A stretch of DNA of 21,489 nucleotides from an uncultured Bacilli bacterium (GTDB lineage Bacteria > Bacillota_I > Bacilli_A > RF39 > UBA660), in contig CANQFF010000012.1 of the NCBI GenBank assembly GCA_947598345.1, forward strand, positions 1 through 21,489. The letters run 5' to 3'. Shown piece by piece: positions 14,869 to 21,489 of the stretch. The notes beneath the pieces were generated by a model, which saw only the letters and a program-made list of their open reading frames with translations, searched no databases and was not told the DNA's origin. The position numbers and the translations under genes are program-made. How positions within the stretch are numbered: the stretch's first letter is position 1; each line of letters starts with the position of its first letter.

Positions 14869-16623
14869 ATGAAAACAAAGAAAGGTAGAAAAAAACATAA
14901 AAATAAATTTTATAAATGGTTATGCATTTTATTAATAATTGTATCAGCAACTTTACTTGGTATTTTATATTATTTAGATGTACTTCCAAATAAGTTTATA
15001 ATGCCAATAACAATAGTAATATTAATATTTGATTTGTTTAATATAATATTTATAAATTTACCTAGATTAAAAACAAAGGTAAAAAGATTTTTATCCGTGT
15101 TTATTATATTAGCTATCTTACTTATGATAGCTGCAATATTTTTTGTATCTAAAACTTGGATTATTGGATCAAGTAATGGTGAGAGTAAATATAAAACAGA
15201 AAATTATTCTATAATTGTTTTAAAGGATAGTAAATATAAAGAATTAAAAGATATAGAAAATGAAACAGTCGGTTTTTATGAAAAAACAGTTGGAACTAAA
15301 GATTCAACTAATGCACTTTTGAAAAAAGTAAATGTAAAATTAAAGGAGTATAATGATTCTAATCTTTTAATTTCCGATTTACTATCAAAGAAGATAAAAG
15401 TTATTCTATTAGAAGATTCTATAATTAATATTTTGAAAGAGGAAAATGCTGAATTTAGTAATAAAATAAGAATTTTAGATACTATTAAAGTAGGTGTTGA
15501 AGTTGAATCTACTAAAAAAGATGTAAATGTAACTGAAAAGCCATTTGCTATTTATATAAGTGGTATTGATACATATGGTGAAATTTCTTCTGTATCAAGA
15601 AGTGATGTCAATATGGTTATGGTTATTAATCCAAAAACAAAGCAAGTATTACTTATATCTATACCAAGAGATTATTATGTACAATTAAGTGGAACGACTG
15701 GAACAAAAGATAAATTAACTCATGCAGGTATTTATGGAATTGATGTATCTATTAAAACAATAGAAGCATTGCTTGATGTTGATATAAATTATTATATAAA
15801 GGTTAATTTTACATCAGTAATAGATATAGTAAATGCATTAGGCGGTTTGGATGTATATTCTGAGTATTCATTTATCTCATATTCTGGATTTAATTTTAAA
15901 AAAGGTTATAACAGTGTTAATGGAGAACAAGCTTTAGATTTTGCTAGAACTCGTAAAGCATTCGCGGATGGTGATAGACAAAGAGGTAAAAATCAACAAG
16001 CAGTAATAGAGGCAATTATCAGAAAAGTTACAAATAAAACAATAATCACTAAATATAATTCATTACTAGATGCGATAAATGGTAAATATCAAACTAATAT
16101 GGGAATAAAGAAAATAACATCGTTAGTTAAAATGCAACTAGATGATATGTCACCTTGGACAGTTACTTCTTATAGCTTAACCGGTAAAGATGCATATGAT
16201 TATACTTATACATATAATAATTTATTATATGTAATGAAACCAGATGAAGATAGTATTTTAGAAGCTAAGAGCCTTATAAAAGAAGTTTTAGGCGATAAAT
16301 CATTGGAAAGTTCATATACTGAAAAGAGTGGACAAAGTAATGTTGTAACTAAGGCGCCATCGTCTGTACAATCACAACCTAAAAAAGAAGAAAAACAACC
16401 AGAAGAGGAAAAAGATGAAGAAGATGACGAAAATAATGAAGATATTATATCAGATGATAAATTAGGTAATAGCGCTGATAATGATGATTCAAAAAAGGAA
16501 GAAAACAATGAAAAAGAACCTAATATCACTGAAGATAATAATAAAAGTGATGAAAATTTAGATAAAGATGAAGAATCTGATAACGGAGATGATCCAATAC
16601 AGGATTTAATTCCAGAAAATTAA
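14869..16623 (+). CDS. LytR-CpsA-Psr (LCP) family protein, CpsA-like, with a long acidic tail
   Basis: LCP enzymes attach wall polymers from undecaprenyl-pyrophosphate carriers to peptidoglycan. After a basic cytoplasmic start come three transmembrane segments, then an extracellular accessory region (about 110-220) and the LCP domain. The LCP motifs are clear: SRSDVNMVMVINPKTKQ then ISIPRDYYV, DKLTHAGIYG, and FARTRKAFADGDRQRGKNQQ with the phosphate-binding arginines. Three helices plus an accessory domain resemble streptococcal CpsA rather than single-helix TagU. The last 90 or so residues are low-complexity Glu/Asp/Asn. The start is uncertain: a frame opens at ATG 14842, but that codon precedes the promoter -10 box. 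GTG 14860, ATG 14863 or ATG 14869 are more likely, none with a ribosome site. I give 14869, where MKTKKGRKK begins. Confidence 0.92.
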   Translation: MKTKKGRKKHKNKFYKWLCILLIIVSATLLGILYYLDVLPNKFIMPITIVILIFDLFNIIFINLPRLKTKVKRFLSVFIILAILLMIAAIFFVSKTWIIGSSNGESKYKTENYSIIVLKDSKYKELKDIENETVGFYEKTVGTKDSTNALLKKVNVKLKEYNDSNLLISDLLSKKIKVILLEDSIINILKEENAEFSNKIRILDTIKVGVEVESTKKDVNVTEKPFAIYISGIDTYGEISSVSRSDVNMVMVINPKTKQVLLISIPRDYYVQLSGTTGTKDKLTHAGIYGIDVSIKTIEALLDVDINYYIKVNFTSVIDIVNALGGLDVYSEYSFISYSGFNFKKGYNSVNGEQALDFARTRKAFADGDRQRGKNQQAVIEAIIRKVTNKTIITKYNSLLDAINGKYQTNMGIKKITSLVKMQLDDMSPWTVTSYSLTGKDAYDYTYTYNNLLYVMKPDEDSILEAKSLIKEVLGDKSLESSYTEKSGQSNVVTKAPSSVQSQPKKEEKQPEEEKDEEDDENNEDIISDDKLGNSADNDDSKKEENNEKEPNITEDNNKSDENLDKDEESDNGDDPIQDLIPEN

Positions 16624-16655
16624 AACCAAATAGTTTTACCTATTTGGTTATTTTT
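16624..16655. terminator. Bidirectional terminator between the convergent LCP and rnr genes
   Basis: AACCAAATAG (16624-16633) and CTATTTGGTT (16640-16649) pair perfectly over 10 bp around a 6-base loop. ATTTTTAG follows on the plus strand, and the complement of the upstream A-run gives TTTT on the minus strand. The right arm encodes the last two residues and the stop codon of rnr, and the LCP stop TAA ends at the base before the stem, so the stop codons are only 16 bases apart. Confidence 0.85.
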
Positions 16656-18760
16656 AGAACTTTTTGTTTATTAATTTCAAAGAAAATAGATCTATTAGCT
16701 TTAGATGCTTCCTTAGAGATAACATGAATTTTACTTCCTAGTTGATATTTAGTCTTTGTATTTCTACCAATTATTGCCTGTTTATTAGGATCATAATAAT
16801 ATTTATCATCTGTTAAATCTTCTAATCTAATTTTTCCAATAATATAATTGCTAGTTCTTACCAAAAGACCGTGTGGGAATACTTTTGTTACAAAAACTTC
16901 AAATTCTTCACCTAAGTGGTTTTCCATATATTCAGCCATACACATTTCATTTGCTTCTCTAGTCATTTCATCGTCTATTTTTTCTGCAAGAGAAGCATTG
17001 TCACTTATTTGTTGAAGTTCTCCTTGAATATAATTAACTTTTTCAGCACTAATATCTTTATTGTCCATTTCATCAACAACAGTATTTGTTATAAAATCAG
17101 AAATTCGTCTTATAGGTGATGTTATATGGCAATATTGGTAAAATTGTAATGCGAAATGTCCTAAATTAACAGTATCATATCTAGCTTTTTTCATTGACAT
17201 AAGTATTTTTTCTCTTATTATTTCAGATTGTTCGTAACTTAAAGTTTTATTTAAAATAGCATTTATAGTATATTCATCAATTTTATTTATTTTTGGAAAT
17301 TCAAACCCAGAAGCTCTTAGTTCATCTAAAGTGCTTTTTACTAAGGTTTCATCAGGGTATTCGTGTATTCTATATATTATTGGTAACCAAGAATAATATG
17401 TAGCAAATGCAACATTTGTCATAACCATAAAGTTTTCTATAATCCTTTCGGCTTTACCCTGATAATGTGGTTTAATGTCTATTGTTTTATGATAATCATC
17501 TTGAATTATTTTAGTATCTGGTATATTAAAATCTAAACATTTACGCTTTATTCTTTGCGTATCGAATATATCACTTAATTCTTCCATTAGTTTTAAACTT
17601 TTGTAATATTCATCATATCCCTCAACACTTGCACCAGAAAGCGTATCATTAACTTTGCTATACATCATAGCTTTTCTAGATTTAATTACAGATTTAAATA
17701 TATTAATATTAACTATTTCTCCATTACCATTTATTTCTGTTACAATGGTTTTTGTAAGTCTATCAACATTAGGGTTTAGTGAACAAATTCCATTTGATAT
17801 AATATGTGGAAACATTGGAATACAACTGTTATTTTGATAGTGACTTGTATTTCTAATTAATGCTTCTTCAAATAATTTAGTATCTCTTTTTATATAATAA
17901 TTTACTGCTGATATATTCACAAATAATTTATAATTACCGTTTTCGAGTTTTTCTACATAAACTGAATCATCTCTATCTTTGGTATCATCACAATCAATTG
18001 TAACTATTTCTTTATCACGAAGATCTATTCTGTCTATTATATCATCTTCAGTTACTTCAGTAGGTATATTTTGAGCTTCTTCCATTGCCTCCTCGGAAAA
18101 CTCAATAGGTATATTATATTTATTTGCTAATAATTTAACATCAATATTTGGATCTGTTTTATGACCAATTATTTTTTCTATAGTAGCGTCGTATTTATTT
18201 TCAAAACAATCAGTGCTTATATTAACTAAAACTAAATCACCGTCTATTAGCTTTTTAAGTTTTTCTTTTTTTATATAAATATTTAAATTTATATATTTAT
18301 TATATGGTATTAATGTAGCTTCCTTTCCATTTCCTACAACTTCAAAAATCACATTTCCGCTATTTCTTTTTAAAATTTTATAAACTTTACCACAAAGTTT
18401 ACTATAATTATTTGTATAATCTATAGAATCAATAATAACTGAATCTCCATCAAGAGCACCGTTTAAATTTTCTTTTTCTATAAATATATCGTATCCATCT
18501 CTTGTATGTGCAAATCCATTTCCTGACTTATTAATTTGTAACTTTGCATATGCCATTCCAATATCATTTGAAAAAATTCTATAACCTTTTTCTTTATCTT
18601 CAAATATATATCCGTCTTCAACAAGTGATTTTAATGCTTTATCAAATATTTTATATTTAATTTCACCTTTAATATTTAATTTTTTAGTTAATTCTTTAAT
18701 TTTATGATATTGTTTGTCGTGATTAAAAAATTCAATAACCAATTCCCTAAGTTCTTCCAT
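16640..18760 (-). CDS. rnr: Ribonuclease R (RNB-family 3'-5' exoribonuclease)
   Basis: The 706-residue enzyme degrades structured RNA processively from the 3' end. An N-terminal winged-helix-like region (about 1-65) is followed by cold-shock domains (about 70-235), the RNB domain (about 240-600) and an S1 domain (about 614-690). The RNB metal site reads TIDCDDTKDRDDSV, keeping the four aspartates (D256, D262, D264, D265); family members usually have TIDGxDAKDxDDA. Other signatures are IPMFPH, SNGICSLNP, YRIHE and HITSPIRR. There is no lysine-rich tail of the E. coli type. It is the only minus-strand gene here. GGAGGG lies four bases before the ATG. In many Bacillota rnr sits with secG and smpB; neither is nearby. 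Confidence 0.96.
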   Translation of the reverse strand: MEELRELVIEFFNHDKQYHKIKELTKKLNIKGEIKYKIFDKALKSLVEDGYIFEDKEKGYRIFSNDIGMAYAKLQINKSGNGFAHTRDGYDIFIEKENLNGALDGDSVIIDSIDYTNNYSKLCGKVYKILKRNSGNVIFEVVGNGKEATLIPYNKYINLNIYIKKEKLKKLIDGDLVLVNISTDCFENKYDATIEKIIGHKTDPNIDVKLLANKYNIPIEFSEEAMEEAQNIPTEVTEDDIIDRIDLRDKEIVTIDCDDTKDRDDSVYVEKLENGNYKLFVNISAVNYYIKRDTKLFEEALIRNTSHYQNNSCIPMFPHIISNGICSLNPNVDRLTKTIVTEINGNGEIVNINIFKSVIKSRKAMMYSKVNDTLSGASVEGYDEYYKSLKLMEELSDIFDTQRIKRKCLDFNIPDTKIIQDDYHKTIDIKPHYQGKAERIIENFMVMTNVAFATYYSWLPIIYRIHEYPDETLVKSTLDELRASGFEFPKINKIDEYTINAILNKTLSYEQSEIIREKILMSMKKARYDTVNLGHFALQFYQYCHITSPIRRISDFITNTVVDEMDNKDISAEKVNYIQGELQQISDNASLAEKIDDEMTREANEMCMAEYMENHLGEEFEVFVTKVFPHGLLVRTSNYIIGKIRLEDLTDDKYYYDPNKQAIIGRNTKTKYQLGSKIHVISKEASKANRSIFFEINKQKVLKITK

Positions 18761-18782
18761 AAACCCTCCATTATCTATTCAA

Positions 18783-18812
18783 ATTTTAGCACATTATCGA
18801 TGGTAAAGTAAA
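18783..18812 (-). promoter_or_regulatory. Promoter of rnr
   Basis: On the minus strand TTTACT (18812-18807) and TAAAAT (18788-18783) are 18 bases apart, and TG one base before the -10 makes it extended. The GGAGGG ribosome site and ATG follow within 25 bases. Confidence 0.55.
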
Positions 18813-18854
18813 TATTTTATTTAAAATTTGTATATAAAAATTATATAGTATTAA

Positions 18855-18883
18855 TTTACTTATTATAATTTATATGATATAAT
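18855..18883 (+). promoter_or_regulatory. Promoter of the unrecognised gene at 18917
   Basis: TTTACT (18855-18860) and TATAAT (18878-18883) are 17 bases apart, with TG at 18875-18876 forming an extended -10. It is divergent from the rnr promoter, and the two use the same TTTACT -35 word. AGGAGGG at 18906-18912 precedes the ATG. Confidence 0.65.
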
Positions 18884-18916
18884 TTTTGTGTAAATTAGAA
18901 GAATAGGAGGGTATTT

Positions 18917-19963
18917 ATGGATTATAATAAATTTAAAGAACTTATTGCATATAATAAAAATATGTTGAATAATTATATTCAATCTCAAGATATCCTATTA
19001 GAAAAAGAATCAAGTGAACATCAAAAGAAATCCAGTTTTTATATGCAAAAAAATATTTTATCTAGAAATATTAATGTTTTAGAAAAATCTCAAAAAATTT
19101 TAGAAAATTTATTTAATTTTGAATTATTAATACCACAAATACCTTATGAAATAGATTGTCTTTTACCTTTAATGAATTTAAAATCTAAAAAGAAAATTAA
19201 AGATTTCTTTTTATCAAGTGTGATTGAATATAAAAATAAAAAAAATTTATTTTTTGAAGATGCAAAGCAACAATCAAATGAATTTTTACCTTTGTTTCCA
19301 GAAGAATATCAAAAAATATTTGAACAATTTTATCAATATAAGTATGATTTATTTTTAAATTGTGATTATTTTAAACAACTTGTATTTAATGATACTACAA
19401 TTGATCCATCATCTTTACTTACTCAAGATTCAATGAAAATTATAAATATGTTAGAAGAATTAATTAATAGTGGTACTTTAGAAGATAATTATATTAAAAA
19501 TAATTTTGAAAATATAAAAAAAGCATTTATATCTAGAGATAAATCTATATTTACTAATAATAAATTGGATATTATATTGGATATTGATGATATAGATGCA
19601 TATTTTGATTTTCAAAAATTAAAAACTTTGTTGAGTAAAATAAGACATAACAACGACATCAAAATAGAAGAAGCAAATAAAATATTAAATAATATTTCTA
19701 CCGACAAAATTGAATTAGAGTATAGTAAATTAAAAGATGACTCATATAAAAATAATGACGATGAAGCCTCAGAAATTTTACTTTCAAATGAAAATTCAAA
19801 TTCATCTGATAAAACTTTAGTTTATGAAAAAACACCAATAGAAGAAGCAAAAAATCATATCAGTAATTTTAGTTTAGAGCAGTTGATGGAAATGAACTTA
19901 GAATTAGAAGAAAAATTGTTGAAGCATAAAAAATATTTAGAATCAAAAAAAAATAAAAAATAA
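18917..19963 (+). CDS. Unrecognised 348-residue coiled-coil-rich protein
   Basis: I do not recognise a family. The protein has no signal peptide or membrane segment. It is rich in Lys, Asn, Glu, Ile and Leu. Residues 1-80 look helical (YNKNMLNNYIQSQDILLEKE), followed by a proline-containing linker (LLIPQIPYEIDCLLPLM) and further helices. An acidic stretch, DIILDIDDIDAYFDFQKL, lies near 215-233, a Ser/Asn/Asp-rich low-complexity region near 275-305, and a C-terminal heptad-like helix (LEQLMEMNLELEEKLLKHKK) ends in a basic run. Amino-acid style and size make it plausibly a lineage-specific cytoplasmic protein. It has its own promoter and a strong AGGAGGG site; no terminator is seen before apgM, so the two may share transcripts. 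Confidence 0.75.
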   Translation: MDYNKFKELIAYNKNMLNNYIQSQDILLEKESSEHQKKSSFYMQKNILSRNINVLEKSQKILENLFNFELLIPQIPYEIDCLLPLMNLKSKKKIKDFFLSSVIEYKNKKNLFFEDAKQQSNEFLPLFPEEYQKIFEQFYQYKYDLFLNCDYFKQLVFNDTTIDPSSLLTQDSMKIINMLEELINSGTLEDNYIKNNFENIKKAFISRDKSIFTNNKLDIILDIDDIDAYFDFQKLKTLLSKIRHNNDIKIEEANKILNNISTDKIELEYSKLKDDSYKNNDDEASEILLSNENSNSSDKTLVYEKTPIEEAKNHISNFSLEQLMEMNLELEEKLLKHKKYLESKKNKK

Positions 19964-19969
19964 AAAGTA

Positions 19970-19978
19970 TGTTATAAT
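19970..19978 (+). promoter_or_regulatory. First extended -10 box before apgM
   Basis: TGTTATAAT lies seven bases after the stop of the preceding gene, leaving about 45 bases of leader before the apgM ATG. It sits in an imperfect inverted repeat (AAGTAT-GTTAT ... AATAAAC-A-ATACTT, 19966-19995) that could be an operator. A second TGTTATAAT at 20005-20013 would start transcripts inside the ribosome site and is less likely to serve this gene. Confidence 0.4.
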
Positions 19979-20029
19979 GTAATAAACAATACTTAAGTAG
20001 TGCTTGTTATAATGATTGGAGAGTTGAAA

Positions 20030-21259
20030 ATGATTAAAAAAGCTTTAGTATTTATAATGGATGGTTTAGGTGATAGACCAATAAAGGAATTTGGTAATAA
20101 AACTCCGCTTGAAAGTGCGAGTACACCTAATTTTGATGAAATAGTTAAAGAATCTCAATGTGGTTTAATGTATACATTAGGTAGAGGTAAAAGACCAGGT
20201 AGTGATACTGCTCATCTTTCTATATTTGGGTATCCAGTAGATGAATATTATACAGGTAGAGGACCTATTGAAGCTGCGGGTGTAGGTATAGAACTTCAAA
20301 AGGGTGATGTAGCTTTCAGAGGTAATTTCGGTACTGTAGATTCAGAATGGAAAGTTATAGATAGAAGAGCAGGAAGAATAAAAGATGTAACTGTTTTTGC
20401 GCAAGCTTTAGATGGAATGGAAATAGATGGAATAAAATTTATTGTAAAACCTGGTTCTGCATATAGAGCAGGTGTAGTTATGAGAGGTGAAGGTCTATCT
20501 AGCATGGTTACTGATGCTGATTCTCATAATGCAGGTGATGTTATACATAAAGTTGTTCCAAAAGATAATACAAAAGAAGCTAAATTTACTGCTGATGTGC
20601 TTAATAAATTTATGGAAAAGTCATACAGTATATTAAATAATTTAGATGAAAATAAAAAAAGAAGAGAAAACGGTGAATTAGAAGCTAATTTCTTATTACT
20701 TAGAGGTGCAGGAATATATCCAAGTCTACCAAAGTTTACTGAAAAATGGGGATTTAATAAAGCTTGTTGTATTGCTGGTGGTGGATTATATAAAGGAGTA
20801 GGTGCATTTTTGGGTATGGATTTGATTAATGTACCGGGTGCTAACGCTCAGGTAGATACAAATATTGAAGGTAAATTTAAAGCAGCAATTGAGGCATTAA
20901 AAGAATATGATTTTGTATTTTTACATATAAAACCAACAGATTCTTTGGCTGAAGATGGAAACTTTGTTGGAAAAAAAGAATTTATTGAAAAAATAGATAA
21001 ATATGTATCAATTTTAAAAGAAGTAGATGATGAGACTTTAATTGTAATTACTGCAGATCATTCTACTGCTTGTGAGTTAAAAGCCCATAGTGCTGATCCA
21101 GTACCAATTTTATTCCACTGTAAAGGAATAAGAAATGATAATCTAAGTAAATTTGGAGAAAGAGAATTATCTAAAGGTAGCTTAGGTATAATTGAGGGAA
21201 AAGATGTTATGCCTAATATATTAAATATTATGGGAAAACTTCCGTTAATAGGAGCATAA
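20030..21259 (+). CDS. apgM: 2,3-bisphosphoglycerate-independent phosphoglycerate mutase, archaeal type
   Basis: This enzyme interconverts 3- and 2-phosphoglycerate in glycolysis. The 409 residues fit the archaeal-type (ApgM) branch of the alkaline-phosphatase superfamily, about 400-415 long, rather than the 510-residue GpmI usual in Bacillota. Metal and catalytic signatures include MDGLGDRP (D11), GSDTAHLSIFGY (about 57-68), DADSHNAGD, HIKPTDSLAEDGN (299-311), TADHSTACELKAHSADPVPI (341-360) and HCKG. The ATG at 20030 is chosen over an upstream GTG at 20000 because GGAGAG (20018-20023) lies six bases before it and the ApgM family starts with KKALVFIMDGL. It is followed by a terminator, then a group II intron. 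Confidence 0.93.
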   Translation: MIKKALVFIMDGLGDRPIKEFGNKTPLESASTPNFDEIVKESQCGLMYTLGRGKRPGSDTAHLSIFGYPVDEYYTGRGPIEAAGVGIELQKGDVAFRGNFGTVDSEWKVIDRRAGRIKDVTVFAQALDGMEIDGIKFIVKPGSAYRAGVVMRGEGLSSMVTDADSHNAGDVIHKVVPKDNTKEAKFTADVLNKFMEKSYSILNNLDENKKRRENGELEANFLLLRGAGIYPSLPKFTEKWGFNKACCIAGGGLYKGVGAFLGMDLINVPGANAQVDTNIEGKFKAAIEALKEYDFVFLHIKPTDSLAEDGNFVGKKEFIEKIDKYVSILKEVDDETLIVITADHSTACELKAHSADPVPILFHCKGIRNDNLSKFGERELSKGSLGIIEGKDVMPNILNIMGKLPLIGA

Positions 21260-21300
21260 AAAAACAAGATTTGAAAAGCAGATAGAAAAGTTTAAAAAAT

Positions 21301-21335
21301 AAAAACAACTATACATTTAAGTAGTTGTTTTTTCT
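21301..21335 (+). terminator. Terminator after apgM, abutting the intron
   Basis: AACAACTA (21304-21311) and TAGTTGTT (21322-21329) pair exactly and extend through flanking A and T runs to about 11 bp, with a 10-base loop. The T-run to 21333 is followed by CT and then by the intron 5' end at 21336. The 41 bases between the apgM stop and the stem show nothing else. Confidence 0.8.
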
Positions 21336-21489
21336 GTGCGCCGCGCATGGCATATATCTAGTTGGTGAAAGTCCAATACACGCGTAGGTATCGACGAAGT
21401 GTTAGGGAAACGCAAAGCATCAATCGTGAGGTTGGGGCTAAAGGAAGTGTGAAACAAAATCGAGGGCTAACGAACAGAAACTTATTATA
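21336..21489 (+). mobile_element. Group II intron (probably class IIC), 5' part, cut by the window end
   Basis: The element starts with GTGCG, the group II 5' splice-site consensus. Its first 150 bases follow domain I of bacterial group IIC introns such as the Oceanobacillus iheyensis one: GCATGG, a stem around GGTGAAAGTCC, AACGCAAAGCATC, GTGAGGTTGG, CTAAAGGAAG and GGGCTAACGAACAGAAAC. It sits immediately behind a hairpin-plus-T-run terminator, the known insertion preference of class IIC. Its GC content (roughly 45%) is well above its surroundings, which fits a recent arrival. A reverse transcriptase/maturase gene would be expected beyond the window; it cannot be seen here, so activity is unknown. 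Confidence 0.88.

Overview
The window is a strongly AT-rich (very roughly 25-30% GC) bacterial chromosome segment. Small gaps, AGGTG/AGGAGG Shine-Dalgarno sites, GTG starts, TATAAT promoters and Bacillota-style gene order (DHH phosphodiesterase-rplI-dnaB, walJ-rlmH, tilS-ftsH) point to a low-GC Bacillota, plausibly an uncultured Mollicutes-like or RF39-like lineage with a reduced genome. Tryptophan is written TGG inside conserved genes (for example ftsH) and one gene ends in TGA, so the standard code fits better than the mycoplasma code. The lineage is inferred from style, not from a search.

Layout. 1-2770: a surface-pilin locus. A type IV prepilin fused to BspA-like (DUF285) leucine-rich repeats is followed by a second large prepilin whose reading frame is broken by one base in an A-run just after the start codon. 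Each pilin gene is followed by almost the same hairpin, which also carries the -35 box of the next promoter. 2778-7310: a soluble GdpP-like DHH phosphodiesterase, ribosomal protein bL9, replicative helicase DnaB and a membrane-anchored LysM-G5-M23 peptidase. 7310-8569: walJ (yycJ) and rlmH, separated by a terminator. 8642-11962: tilS and ftsH, the latter with an unusual C-terminal Rho-N/SAP-like tail. 12031-13575: a large unrecognised protein. 13663-16623: a dGTPase-like HD hydrolase and a CpsA-like LytR-CpsA-Psr protein. 16640-18760, minus strand: RNase R, converging on the LCP gene over a shared bidirectional terminator. 18917-21259: a second unrecognised protein and archaeal-type phosphoglycerate mutase. 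From 21336 to the window end: the 5' part of a group II intron, placed directly behind the phosphoglycerate mutase terminator, as group IIC introns do.

How it fits together. Most of the window is housekeeping: replication (DnaB), translation and RNA (bL9, RlmH, TilS, RNase R), proteolysis (FtsH), nucleotide and glycolytic metabolism (HD hydrolase, phosphoglycerate mutase). The M23 peptidase, WalJ and LCP protein suggest a walled cell. The pilin genes are the most accessory-looking part. The genome is compact: several terminator hairpins share bases with the stop codon of the gene they end, and some promoters lie almost on top of start codons. No intergenic stretch reaches 300 bases. I saw no CRISPR array, tRNA, rRNA or transposase gene.
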